A DNA stretch of 53,330 nt from Chara braunii (GCA_003427395.1 BFEA01000013.1:5730565-5783894); one strand, 5' to 3'; numbered from the stretch's first letter, positions 40,424-51,344 are shown. A program made the numbers and translations. Notes: generated by a model from the sequence alone, not told the origin.

Positions 40424-41350
40424 TGTGCGAGGCTCAAGGCCTCGGTAAGCCCTACTGGGCCCTGTTTCAGCAAGAACAGCCGCCCTAAGTAAAGGCGAGC
40501 CTGACAAGTGACGAGAGGCATATTTTGTGTTTTGATGCAGGTGGGGAAATTCAAGCAGTTGCGCAGTGTCAGTTGGTTGAGTGAGTCCAGGCCCTGCCGG
40601 CCTTTTTCCAAATGTATCTGAGGCAGGCCCTGGGCCAGACACCGGGCATAAACTGAACACAGGCCGCTGGCAGTTGGACATGGGTAACCACCCCAGGCCC
40701 TGTGGAAGATTCCCTGGGACAGGGGCTCAGCCACTTGGGGCCTATCGGAAGCTTCCGCGGGGAGGCCCAGGCCAGCCAGGCAGCCCACAGCTGGCAGCCA
40801 CTTTCCATAAAGGAAAGGGCCTGGCCGCTGGTCAGACATTCGGGCACTCGCTGCTTATGCGCAAGCACTGCTGCGCCAGCTGCTGGAGCGAGTTCCTACT
40901 CGCTCACGGGCGAGCAGGGAAGAGGCAGGCAGCCATAGCCGAGCTGGCCAGCGCATAGCTGGATGGGGCGCATGGTGGTCCTTGGGTGCACGTGGCATCT
41001 GCGTGGGGGATCGAAGTTGTGAGTGAAGCGACATACCTGGTGCTTGAGGCAAACGACATTGGCCGAGATCTGCTCGTACTTCGGGAAGCTGTTGACTTCA
41101 CCAGCGGCATTGTAGATAGGCTAGATAGGATCTGCCATTCGTAGTCTGGGCGCTGAGCGCCAGATAGGGATTTGACATTGGTTCATTGTTGATGATGATG
41201 AGACTATTCCAACATTGTCACTTGTGAGCTTTTGCTGTGCTCTTATTTGGTGGAACTCGAGTTGCAATTCTGCCTTTGGTTCGAGGTCAAGACTATCTGG
41301 TTTTGTGTGTGCTTGGTTTCTGGAATTCGCTATCGCTCATTTTCCTTGCA
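40424..41350 (+). repeat. Gy3 LTR, plus orientation
   Basis: From TGTGCGAGGCTCAAGG to TTTTCCTTGCA, 927 bases, with CCCTAAGTAAAGGCGAGCC, a CCATAAAGGAAAG box (near 40804) and the CTGGGCGCTGAGCGCCAG hairpin at about 41147. It matches the minus-strand LTR at 42088-43009 along its whole length. Confidence 0.8.
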
Positions 41351-41353
41351 TTT

Positions 41354-41580
41354 TGGTATTGAAGCTGTGGTACGTTGCGCTAATCTGGTGCTTGTCTTCT
41401 GCTTATGCGGTGCATGCACGCGATTAGTTGGGTGAGCGACCGTGGGTAGTGTGCAGTGAGGAGGGAGAAGGCAAGCAGGCGACCCAGGTGGAGAGGGGTA
41501 TCGCCAGGAAGGTTGAGTGGTGATTTGGGTGTTTCGTAGTGTGATGAGAACTGTATGATGTGCGATTGATGCTGAGGTGG
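41354..41580 (+). other. Gy3 primer site and leader block A, plus orientation
   Basis: TGGTATTGAAGCTG (41354) is a slightly decayed initiator tRNA-Met primer site behind the LTR. Leader A follows and ends abruptly at GATGCTGAGGTGG (41580), where the sequence turns into leader block B of the opposite strand. Confidence 0.65.
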
Positions 41581-42087
41581 AAGGGCCCTTCAGATAGCTC
41601 CGCCCTCTCCTTCCAGATGCTCCACGTGAAGTTATGCCGACTCTCAAGGTTGAGCGCACTCGACTCCTCACATGAGAGGACTCTCAAGACAAAACACACA
41701 TCCTCCCGGTAAAGAAGTGTTGAAGAGGGTAGATAAGGTTAAGAGCAACGTACCTCAAAATAGCTGCCCCCAACCACAGATATTCTCACCAGATGACCTG
41801 ACGCCGATTGTGGTGACCAATCATTGCTTCGGCACAACCAGCATTACACCGCCGTTCCACCTCATCATCAATCGCACATCAGATAGTTCTCATCACACTG
41901 TGAAACACCCAACACCACTTCATAGCCTTCCTAGTGATACCCCTCACCTCCTGGGTCGCCTGCTTGCCTTCGCCCTCCTCACGACACACTCCCTACGGCC
42001 GCTCACCCAGCAAACCGCATGCATGTACCGCATAGGCAGAAGACAAGCGCCAGATTAGCGCAACGTACCACAACTCTGATACCAAAA
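41581..42087 (-). other. Gy3 leader blocks B and A and primer site, minus orientation
   Basis: Read on the minus strand: primer site TGGTATCAGAGTTG (42084-42071), block A, the GTGGTTGGGGGCAG word at 41780-41767, then block B down to GAAGGGCCCTT at 41581. Block B here (41587-41830) is almost the same as 46880-47130. Confidence 0.7.
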
Positions 42088-43009
42088 TGCAAGGAAAATG
42101 AGCGATAGCAAATTCCAGAAACCAAGCAGCATCATTCACATGAAACCACATAATCGTGACCTCGAACCAAAAGCAGAATTGCAACTCGAGTTCCACCAAA
42201 TAAGAGCACAGCAAAAGCTCACAAGTGACAATGTTGGAATAGTCTCATCATCATCAACAAGGAACCAATGCCGATTTCCTATCTGGCGCTCTGCTCCCAG
42301 ACTACAAATGACAGATCCTATCTAGGGTATCTACAATGCCGTTGGTGACGTCAACAGCTTCCCGAAGTACGAGCAGATCTTGGCCAATGCCGTTCGCCTC
42401 AAGCACCAGGTATGTCTCTCGCATCACTCACAACCTCGATCCCCCACACAGATGCCACATGCATCCAAGGACCACCATGCGCCCCATCCAGCACCTCGCA
42501 GGCCAGCTTGGCTATGGCTGCCTGCGCATCCTTGTCGCCCGTGAGCACGTGGGCGCTTGCCTGCCAATAGCGCAGCAGCGCTTGCGCAGCATGTAGCAAG
42601 TGCCCGAATGCCAAATGCGGGGGCAGGCAAACTGGCCTGCCCGCTGCGTGCGGCCTGGCTCCGTTGGGCCCCTGCCCAAAAGCTTCTGGTAGGCCCCAAG
42701 TGGCTGAGTCCTGGTCCAAGCAATCAGGCCCAGGGCCTAGAGCGGTTACCCGTGTTCAACTGCCCGTAGCCTGTGTTCGGCCCATGTTGCGTACCTGGCC
42801 CGGGGCCTGCCTCGGTTACATTTGAAAAAGGCAGCCAGGGCCTGGGCACTCTCAACCAACTGGCACTGCGCAAGTGCCTGAATTTCCCCAGTTGAGTGGT
42901 AGCCGAAAATAGGCCTCTTGTCCTTGGTCGGGCCTGCCTTCACTTAGGGTGGCCGACATTGTTGAAAACAGGGTCCAGTAGGCCATGTTAAGGCCTTGTG
43001 TCTCGCACA
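42088..43009 (-). repeat. Gy3 LTR, minus orientation
   Basis: The minus strand starts TGTGCGAGACACAAGGCC at 43009 and ends CATTTTCCTTGCA at 42088, 922 bases. It is the inverted partner of the LTR at 40424-41350; the two could form a stem of about 0.9 kb. Confidence 0.8.
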
Positions 43010-43045
43010 ACTCCCTTGCTCAGCAATACTTACTCCATAGTCATC

Positions 43046-43115
43046 TGGGACATTCATATAACTGGAATGATACAGAGAAGACTAGCATGGCCCCTGCGCA
43101 AAAAAAAAAAAAAAA
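43046..43115 (+). ncRNA. Truncated U6 snRNA retrocopy with poly(A)
   Basis: GGGACATTC...TGGAATGATACAGAGAAG and ACTAGCATGGCCCCTGCGCA are the first two thirds of U6. At CGCA the sequence turns into an A run to 43115, so the 3' third is missing and replaced by a poly(A)-like tail. It lies right beside the end of the minus-strand Gy3 LTR. Confidence 0.8.
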
Positions 43116-43267
43116 GTATTCCTTGCAGACCCAACATTTCATTCACCCCACCCGCCGACAAAGACAAGATTTTCTTCGCCCCACCTCCAACTTCCTACAG
43201 TATTGAATATGATGCAAATAATGTTCAAATACAACAAGCCCTGCATAGTTCTTAAACAGAGAACACT

Positions 43268-43510
43268 GCGAGGCTCTCCAGGCCTCAGTGGCACCCAAAC
43301 AGAGCAGCCCTTGGAAAAGCAACGAGACCCTAAGTGAAGGCCTGCAAAAGTTCTGCCAGGGCTCTGGGGAGGCTGGCGTGAGGCAGTTTGAAGAAAGCCT
43401 GGGCGCAGCCTCTCCAACTAACCTGTGCCCAGCCTCCCAGCTCGTCCCCCAGGCTATGGCCCAGGTACCCACTCTGGAAGCTTTGCAGAAGGTTCCTAGA
43501 CTGGGATGAG
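43268..43510 (+). repeat. Diverged Gy3-type LTR start, plus orientation
   Basis: TGCGAGGCTCTCCAGGCCTC and ACCCTAAGTGAAGGCCTGC follow the first part of the LTR at 40424 in the same order, after which similarity fades. It is probably a broken third LTR. Confidence 0.45.
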
Positions 43511-43689
43511 CCCAGTACCAGCCAAGTAGCTGCGGCCTCCAGAAAGAGGCAAAAGAAGAGGAGACAGCCGGCCAGCCGAAAGATAGTACATACCCAGCAA
43601 GATATCCATAGGGAGATCATCGTTGACTAGGAACGAGATTTTACGTCTCAGTTCAACACTCTACATCTTTTAGGTAGTCATGGACTACC

Positions 43690-44018
43690 ATGCGTTGTTT
43701 GTTGGCACATGTCGACTCCACAGGTCGACAAACGCGCTGCACTTGCCCCTGTAAGCGCAGCTGTTCAACACAAGCGCAACTGATAAAGTTCCTCGTCGAA
43801 CATGTATCCTAGAAGGCCCCAGCCTTACGGCCGCCTATATCTACTTCGCCGACGAATAACTCACCCTTAGGAGCTTTAGCCATTGCCGTCCAAGAAGTTA
43901 CTGGGTCTGATCTAGACCACTCCTCCTCTAGCTCCTCTAAGGACTCAAACACATTCATCGAACAGAGGTGGTCCGAATGTGTTTGCGGGACGACGACAGA
44001 GTCAATAGCTTGGGCCAT
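43690..44018 (-). pseudogene. Gy3 protease remnant, minus strand
   Basis: The minus strand reads SDHLCSMNVFESLEELEEEW, SWTAMAKAPKGELFVGEVDI, a stop, and DTCSTRNFISCACVEQLRLQ. The last part corresponds to Gy1 DIGSTRNFSSCDKVERLRLQ. The active-site Gly of D-T/S-G is Cys, and the flap region ends at about 43690, where the element breaks off. It cannot cleave. Confidence 0.6.
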
Positions 44019-44159
44019 CTCTCAAGATGGTGAGGGTGTGTCCACCACCTCGACCCTAGCAGGAACAACTATAATTCCTACTGGCCCGACGTGTTTCCCG
44101 AAGCAGTGCCAGAACTGTTGGCAACGTTGCTACCCCGGGAAGCAAAGGAGACCGGCGCC

Positions 44160-46140
44160 TGCCTCATCATAGGTAGGATCTTTTCTGTCACTTTACGATT
44201 CCGACACTTGAACTGCGTATAACCATACTGGCCAGAGCGAATACAAGCTGCACGTGATTAACGATCTCTCCACACGTCCTCCGTAAGCCTCGCTTTTTCC
44301 CATGGAGGAGCATTGGGGTCTACTTGACTCCTTGATCGGGAACCTCCACGACGTCTACCGGTCGCCTTACCTTTTTTAACCGAGGCAGTGACTGCCCCAC
44401 CTCCTGAAGCTTCTGCGCTACCCGACTCTCTAACCCCACTCCCATCTGGAAGTCGTCGCCTAACTATATGGTGGTACCATCGTTGTCGACGAACATTATG
44501 TGCCCCTTGGCCTTCCAATTAGGAGGCAGTACCTTTTTTCTGACTATCCGAAGTGAGTTGGTGCCCATGCCCGATCTTTGCGTCTAGATCTAGGGCCTTC
44601 TTGCTGAACGAAGGGAAGTTGTGGACCGTGATCATGGCCTCACTTGCCAACTAATTCCCGAGCTCTATGGGGAGACACCTTAGGTAAGTGGTAAGTAAGA
44701 CCTGGGGGTTGTAACGCACTCCAGGAACACAGATCATACGCTCTACCGCGTCCGTGGCATCCCTTACTAACTTGAACTTCCTTGAGCTCAGGGTCAATAT
44801 CCCGTCGGTGGCTTTTTGAGCCTCCTGCGGGTCATGCCACCTGTCCTCCACCGACTTGATGAAATCATCCAGTTTCTGGGTGACTGCCCAAGCGCGGAAG
44901 TCAGGACAGTAGCCCTGTAGCTGAACGTACCCGCTTAACCACCTTGCTGCACTCCGTTCTAGATAGGAGGCAGCCACAAGTACTTCCTCGTGACGCAAGG
45001 TTAACTTGCACTTCACATAGACTGGCACCGTCCTCAACTATGTGTCGAGGTCCTCACCCCTCTCATCTCCTGAGAAGGGTTTTGGTAATGCGATGGCAGT
45101 CTTTGGGACCTATTGTCCTTGTCCTGGTACCTGCACAACTCCAGGCTGTGGGGCCTAGGGTGCAGGCTGCTGCACGTGCTACTGCTGGGGCTGTGTGCCC
45201 TGCGGCTGTGCTGGCTGCGAGACGGCAGGCTGCCCTGCTACGACAATCTGCAACGGAGGTTGGGAGAACACTGTCTGGACAGGAATCTGTACACAAGGAC
45301 CTGTTGAGAACCCGCCTGTCAAAGGCATAACAAGGTGGGAAGTGGCCTGTACCGACACCGGGGGAAGTGTAGATGGGACTACCCCGGTTACCGGTGGGAC
45401 AAAAGGAGGTTGTACCACAGGCCAGGCACCTGGCCTAGATGGTGATGGTGTGACCTTAACTCGCCCGACCAGCATGGCCAGGCTCCTTTGAATGTCTTGT
45501 AAGAGAACCGTATGGTAGCCCTGTATCTCCACTACATCTAGCAGGGCTGTCCTAAGGGTCCTTACATCGACATCCATGTTTGTCAGGTCCATCTCCTCTA
45601 ACTCCTTGATGTCCGCTTGTCTTCGCTGCATCCTAGACCTACGTCTGATCATTCTCTCTTTCTATGCCTGTATCTCATCTAATGACTGCTGTAGTTGTGC
45701 CTCACGAGTGCTTGCTCGCTGGATGGCGACCTCCTCGGGAGTTAACACTGTTTGCTGGCTTGCTGTGCCTCGTGAGCACTTGCTCGTTGGATGGCGACCT
45801 CCTCGGGAGTTAACAGTGTTTGCTGGCTTGCCATTACACCAGCGGACATACTTCGGGTCTGTGCGACCATCGCCCCTACAGTCCCTGAACTACTGACCTG
45901 GGAACTGTGTTAAGCAAAGGTGGCCATGGTGGCTGCTGAGGTAGCTGCCACTCTAGCGAAAGTTCTGCTTGCCTCTGCGCCCCTCTCCCTCCTCTGCTGC
46001 TGCTGCCTCTACCTAGCCTGGCGGAACAGAAGACGGTCACCCTCGAGTCCTAACCCTACGTGGACCAACGGGCGACTACGCTTGACGAACGCAAGATCCG
46101 ATCGTTCGGATCAGGATTCTCCATGTCGCTCATATGCTAA
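44160..46140 (-). pseudogene. Gy3 gag remnant, minus strand
   Basis: Four minus-strand pieces follow gag order: an Ala/Arg-rich N-terminus (46140-45850); a coiled coil and Pro/Gln-rich middle (45652-45179, MIRRRSRMQRRQADIKELEE, then PSPSRPGAWPVVQPPFVPPV); capsid helices (45037-44651) with VAASYLERSAARWLSGYVQL and YNPQVLLTTYLRCLPIELGN, which match Gy1 around 18013-18340; and a basic nucleocapsid end (44518-44160) with ACIRSGQYGYTQFKCRN, a zinc knuckle that lost one Cys and the His. A 66-base duplication (CTCGTGAGCACTTGCTCG words) lies at 45705-45835. Stops and frame changes separate the pieces. Confidence 0.7.
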
Positions 46141-47129
46141 AGCACTGTACACTGTCTACACTAGGACACACTCGGTTGCCTACCGGAGCGTAGTGCTCAG
46201 CCCGATTTAAAATAATAAAATAATTCATCGGTGGCACTGTCAGATGGTACACAATTGGGTTCAACAGGTAGGTCCAATATTCTACTTTGACAAGTTCGCA
46301 AATAGAAAGCAAATGAGAAAAAATAGTATGTTCTACCTATGCTATTTGTCAGATGTGTTAATGACAGTAAACATCTAACTAATCAAAATAAAAATAGAAT
46401 CATTTGTATAGCTGTTTGCAGAGTGGGATTTTTCCCGAACTTATCGCCTGAAACCTACCCTTCCCTCAGTTCTTCTTGATGTCGCTTGACGTCAGCGTTC
46501 CTGAGCAATCCGGATAGCATGTGTGTCTAAAGGTGTGCACATGGCCCACCCCTGTGCCCCAAGTCAATGCTGAGTTGGCCAGCTCTGCACCATGTTTACC
46601 CTCGCATGCAGCGAGCAACACTGACCGATTGGCTGATCAAGAGGCAGTGTAAGGACGGCCCCCGAGGTCCTCAGGAAATATTTAACGTCACACACAGGAC
46701 GACGATCACATAGCCCGCCGGTATTTATTTATAGACGTTCGGTTCTCGTCTCCCCTGTAGGGCTGGCCTGCTCCTCATGACTTATCTATAGAGCAGCTGG
46801 CAGACAAAGGACAAAGCAGCAAAGCATGCGTGCTCTACACCCCGTGGGTTGGAATGGTGACCATGACCCAGTGCTTCGTCCAGGGCCCTTCAGATGGCAT
46901 CGCCGTCGCCTTCCAGATGCTCCACGTGAACAATGCCGACTCTCAAGGTTGAGCGCACTCGACTCCTCACATGAGAGGACTCTCAAGACAGAACACACAT
47001 CCTCACGGTAAGAAGGGTCGAAGAGGGTGAATAAGGTTAAGAGCAACGTACCTCAAACCCCAACCACAGATATTCTCACCAGATGACCTGACGTCGATTG
47101 TGATGACCAATAATTGCCTCGGCACAACC
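46141..47129 (-). other. Gy3 leader blocks C, B and part of A, minus orientation
   Basis: On the minus strand the leader runs from CGGTTGTGCCGAGG (47129) through block B (46880-47060) and block C to the gag start near 46140. It includes the conserved 68-base motif at 46702-46632. Block C is the inverted partner of 47130-47880. Confidence 0.65.
46632..46702 (-). promoter_or_regulatory. Conserved gypsy leader motif, copy 3 (minus)
   Basis: The minus strand reads GTCCTGTGTGTGACGTTAAA, TTTCCTGAGGACC, GTCCTTACACTGCC and TGATCAGCC, the same order as in Gy0, Gy1 and the plus-strand Gy3 leader. Confidence 0.55.
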
Positions 47130-47887
47130 CGGGTCACCATGCCAACCCACTGGGAGTAGAGCACGCATGCTTTGCTGCTTTGTCCTTTGTCTGCCTACTG
47201 CGCTGTTAGATGGGTTATGAGAAGCAGGCCAGCTCTACAGGGGAGACGAGTATCGGACGTCTAGAAATAAGTACTGGCGGGGTTACTTTCCATTGGCTGT
47301 GATTGTTGTCCTGTCTGCGACGTTAAATAATTCCTGAGGACTTTGGGGGGCGTCCTTAAACGCCTCTTGATCAACCAGTCGGTGGGTGTAGAGCATGCTG
47401 CACGTGAAGGTAAACATGGTGCAGGGCTGGCTGGCTCAACATTGACATGTGGGCCATGTGCACACCTCTAGACACGCACGCTATCTGGATCACTCAAGGA
47501 CGCTGACGTCAAGAGACACTCAAGAGGAACTGAGGGAGGGGTAGATTTCAGGTGATAAGTTCGTGTACAATTCCACTCTGCAAACAGCCATGCAAATGAT
47601 TCTATTTTTATTTTGATAAGTTAGATGTTACAGCCATTAATACATCTGACAGACAGCATAGGTAGAAATTACTGTTTCTTCTCATCTGCTTTCTTTTTGC
47701 GAACTAGTCAAATTAAATAGTCTCGTTTGTAGGAGAATCTGAACTTACCGGTTAAACCCAACTGTGTATGATCTGACAATGCCACCGATTATTTATTTGT
47801 ATTTTTTTTTTTAAATCGGTCTGAACACTACGCTGCGGTGGGCAAACGCGTGTACCCTAGTGCAGACAGTGAACGGTATTGTAGCAT
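47130..47887 (+). other. Gy3 leader block C, plus orientation
   Basis: It starts with CGGGTCACCATGCCAACCC, which in Gy1 (16283) follows block B directly, and runs through AGATGTTACAGCC and CAGTGCAGACAGTGAACGG-like words to the gag start. It is the inverted partner of 46200-46870. Confidence 0.65.
47308..47375 (+). promoter_or_regulatory. Conserved gypsy leader motif, copy 4
   Basis: GTCCTGTCTGCGACGTTAAA, TTCCTGAGG, a G-run, CGTCCTTAAACGCC and TTGATCA. It is the best preserved of the four copies. Confidence 0.6.
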
Positions 47888-48300
47888 ATGAGCAACAGGG
47901 AGGACCTTGACATGGACGATAGGATCTTCCGATTTTCAAGGCGCCCGTTGGCCCACGTGGCATTAGGACCCGAGGGTGATAGGTTTCTGTTCCGCCAGCT
48001 TAGGGAGAGACAGCAGCAGCCGCGAAGGGCTAGGGACGCAGAGGCAAGCAGGGCGTTTGCTAGCGAAGCCGCTACTTCAGCAGCCATGGCCACAACTGCT
48101 CAGCAAAGGTCCCAGGCTAGGGGTGACGGTCGCACAGACCCTGAGTCAGTCCGCTGCATCATGGCAAGGAGGTCGCCATACAGAGGGCAAGTGCTCAGGA
48201 GGCACAGCTACAGAAGGCGTTAGGAGAGATACAGGCGGAGAAGGAGAGGATGCTCAGACGTAGGACAAAGATGCAGTGGAGACAAGTGGACCTTAGAGAT
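47888..48300 (+). pseudogene. Gy3 gag N-terminal piece, plus strand
   Basis: The ATG at 47888 opens MSNREDLDMDDRIFRFSRRP, LAHVALGPEGDRFLFRQLRE and an Ala/Arg/Gln-rich helix, EASRAFASEAATSAAMATTA. The minus-strand gag at 46140-45850 has the matching GLGLEGDRLLFRQAR, which shows these are two copies of one gene in opposite directions. The frame is lost after about 48220, and LINE sequence takes over near 48300. Confidence 0.6.
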
Positions 48301-50090
48301 TTAGAGGAGATGACGACCTGAGGAACCTGAAGGCTAGGGCCAGATGCTTCCTGTGGACCAGAGACCCTGACAGAACCACCTGCATAAACAAAGTGGCTTG
48401 GCAAAGCGTCATCAGGAAACGGCGGGGTCTAGGCATCATTGACTCAAAACAGGAAGCGATCGCCCTTCAGATGAAATTGATAGTCATGATCCTAACCAAG
48501 CAATTGCTTCCCTGGACTAAACTGGCCTTAGACAGCAGAAGGAACCTGGCACATGTAACCTCTCCACCTAACATGAGTTCCCTGTTTTGGATCATGGCCA
48601 AAGACTGGTCACTCAAATCAGAGAGATCAGCGAGGAAAACCTTGAAAGCACTGTCCGCTCAGCCCAATCCCACGCCCAACGCTTACTAGACTCCGATTTT
48701 GAAGGCCTGGCACCGATTGGTGCCAAACAAGAGGGGCACCGAGCAACAAAGAGAAAGTCCTAAGGCAGCCTGTTCTGCAATCCCTAGATCAAAGATGCAG
48801 AGGGCAATCCCTAGACCCTTCGGACTAAAGATTGTAGATGGCTATCCGGGTAGAGAGAGGAGTATGGCAGGTCAAACATCTATGGTATGAGGAGCGACAG
48901 GACTGGCTCTCCGACCAAGAACTCCCTTGAAAGGTTGTCGCTCCATGAGCACCAACGTAGCGTCCCTCCCGTATGGGCGTTTCTCCTAAGAGAGAAATAC
49001 ATGGGGAAACCAGGAGATTGGGGCCTACCCATCTCCCAGACCCCTCCAACAAGAGCCCTCCGCTTCGTATCTAGACTAGATCCAACCAGCTACCAGGCCA
49101 GCTTCATATCCTGCCCCATCACCAAACACAGACTGTAAGAACTAGAAGCTCAAAACAAAGCACCTTAGAAGGAACGGGTAGAAACCTTGTTGCGTAGGAA
49201 GGTCTCTCACAGTAAGCCGTGGATCGTCTTCCAGCCAGAACTCAGAATTGACGAGCTGGAATACAACCCAAAGTAGAGGATATGGGAGCATGGCACCACC
49301 GGAAAGTCAAGAATGATAACGGAATATGATGTAAAGTTCGGGTACGACCTCGGACTGCGGACCACAGACGCGAACCCCAGGCTGGTGAGAAGTGGAGAAA
49401 TATCCTTCACTTAGACTCTGCGACCTCCCTCATCAGACCGATCAGAATCCGTAGCATGTAATGGCTCATAGCACAAGCAGCCCTCCCTGTCAACCAATCA
49501 CTCATGAGCGAAGCAAACACTCATGCCCGTACAACTCAGAATCCTGCGCAATGTGTAACAACTTACCCGAAGACATAGGAAGCGCCCTTGATCTGGAACA
49601 AGGTTCTTGAACTTTGGTCGATCCTCTTCGTAACACCACCCCCCAACATCCCCCCTCTAACTATCCTACCCCTCGCTAACACCCCCAGTAACATCAAGGG
49701 CAGCATGGAAGTCTAGTTCTATCTGCTCAGGAAACTGGCACTCTGGGTCATATGGAAATGCAGATGCACATGGACAATCAAGGGAGCAGAGGTGGCACGG
49801 AAAGAAATGTGGTCTCGGTTGCTGAGTATGGTGGAGATTGAAATCCGGAGCAGATGGCGGAAGATAGCGGCTTCTATGAAACACAGACCAGAAAGACAAG
49901 CAAGGAAGAGATGCACATTCCTGACAGACTGGCTTCTACAGGGCATGGTTGCCACCCTAACAAATAACACGCTGAGATGGAAGAGGTGGTACCAGGCCCA
50001 GCCATGAGACTATGTCAAGCCGAGAACCCCAGGAAGAGGGAATATTACGATGAGCAACAGCAGAGACAGTCTGACGAGCGCGAGAGGAGG
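48300..50090 (+). pseudogene. LINE ORF2 C-terminal remnant, plus strand
   Basis: Pieces in all three frames follow the part behind the LINE reverse transcriptase: RCFLWTRDPDRTTCINKVAW with QSVIRKRRGLGIIDSKQEAI (48335-48470), a body with HVTSPPNMSSLFWIMAKDWS, VWAFLLREKYMGKPGDWGLP (48980), the zinc start SCAMCNNLPEDIGSA (49550) and LRKLALWVIWKCRCTW (49730). The order and words agree with the minus-strand remnant at 1407-2521. Many stops separate the pieces, so the copy is old. It has cut off the Gy3 gag at its left end. Confidence 0.6.
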
Positions 50091-50934
50091 AAGACTCGAA
50101 AACACGACTGGAAGCGGATCCTCCCACTTTTCTTGTTTTGCATAAGTCTATCTGACAGGCCCTGGGTGGGAGCCTGAGAGGAACAAATGCGCAAGGCAAG
50201 CTTACAGTCAATCCTCTTCCAGGGGAGCAATCAATGCTGGTCAGGGGTCCTTTGGCCATACGGAAGGAAGTGTGTGCATGTACTATGTTGTATTCAAATT
50301 TTGAGTTGCCTGGGGAACGCTCCCCAAAACAGAAAAGGAGCCAGGACCATAAGACCTGTTTTACTATGTTAAACTCTGGACCGTCTGGCGGCCCGGCCCT
50401 CGTCCGGCAGGGGTCCTGAGAGGCCCGACCGGTTGGGTCCCCCGGTTTGGTGTCGGGTGAGCCCAACACAATTTCGCCTGGTTGGGGGGGGGGAGCCTTT
50501 TTTGGTGAGTGGCAGCCTCCCCAGCCTCCGGAAACACTTGGAAAGGCTTTTTTTTTCAGTTGCCGACATGTTTGAGGTGGGGGGAAGGTCTTCTTCGGCG
50601 ATTGATCCCAGCCGCTGATCTGCGAAGATTGGTGGCTGAGATCAACCGCCAAGAAATGATCAAGTTTCCCCCCCTGGCGGGCTACAACACCACGGTCGAA
50701 TTCGAACGCGGTATTCCCCGTTGCGAAGCCTGTCGTCGCTGCCGTCGCGAAGCCTGCCCGTTGTCGCTGTCGTTGCGAAGCCTGCCCATCGTCGCTGTCG
50801 TCGTGATGCCCGCCCATAGTTGTTGCTCTTCCTCGTCGAGCTGCCTGTCGTCGCTCCCCATCGAGAAGCCCTCCCCGTCGTCGCTGCTCGTCAAGCTGTT
50901 GTTGCCATCGTGGTGAAGCCTCCTCCACCTCCTT
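50091..50934 (+). other. Spacer with short GC-rich repeats
   Basis: No gene is seen. About 33-bp repeats containing GCGAAGCCTGCCC and TCGTCGCTGTCG lie at 50720-50815. They give the 135-codon ORF there its Cys/Arg-rich look. A GGCCC/CCGG-rich block is at 50380-50470. Confidence 0.4.
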
Positions 50935-51344
50935 CCTTCCTCTTCTTCTTCTTCCTCTTATCCTCCTCCTCCTCCCTTCGTCTTCTTCTTCTCCTCTCCT
51001 CCTCCTCCTCCTCCTCCTCCTTTCCTCCTCTTCTTCTTCTTCTCCTTCTCCTCCTCCTCCTCCTCCTCCTTTCCTCCTCTTCTTCTGCTCCACCTCCCTT
51101 CGTCTTCCTCCTCCTCCTCCTCCTCCTCCTCCTCGTCCTCCTCCGCCTCCTTTCATCTTTTTCTCTCCATCTCGTCGTCGTCGTCGTCCTCCTCCTCCTC
51201 CTCCTTTCTTCTCCTCCTCCTCCCTCCTCCTCCCTTCGTCTTCCTCCTCCTCCTCCTCCTCCTCCTTTCTTCTTCTCCTCCTCCTCCTCCTCCTCCTCCT
51301 CCTCCTCGTCCCGATTTCATTGGTTTTCTTTATTAGGCAAAGTG

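Larger units (their letters stand above)
40424..48300. mobile_element. Gy3 complex: two tandem gypsy elements rearranged by an inversion
   Basis: LTR, primer site and leader start in plus direction (40424-41580). They are followed by leader, primer site and LTR in minus direction (41581-43009), then protease and gag in minus direction (43690-46140) with their leader (46200-47129), then leader and gag start again in plus direction (47130-48300). Turning 41581-47129 around restores two elements of the same direction, each with uninterrupted leader order A-B-C and only about 10-20 bases lost at each joint. All parts are of the Gy1 family. Reverse transcriptase and integrase are missing, so both elements are truncated. 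Confidence 0.65.

Noticed and set aside
40424-43009. Simple palindromic foldback transposon
   Set aside because: The arms are LTRs with primer sites and leader, and the second inversion junction at 47129 complements the first, so an inversion in tandem LTR elements explains more.
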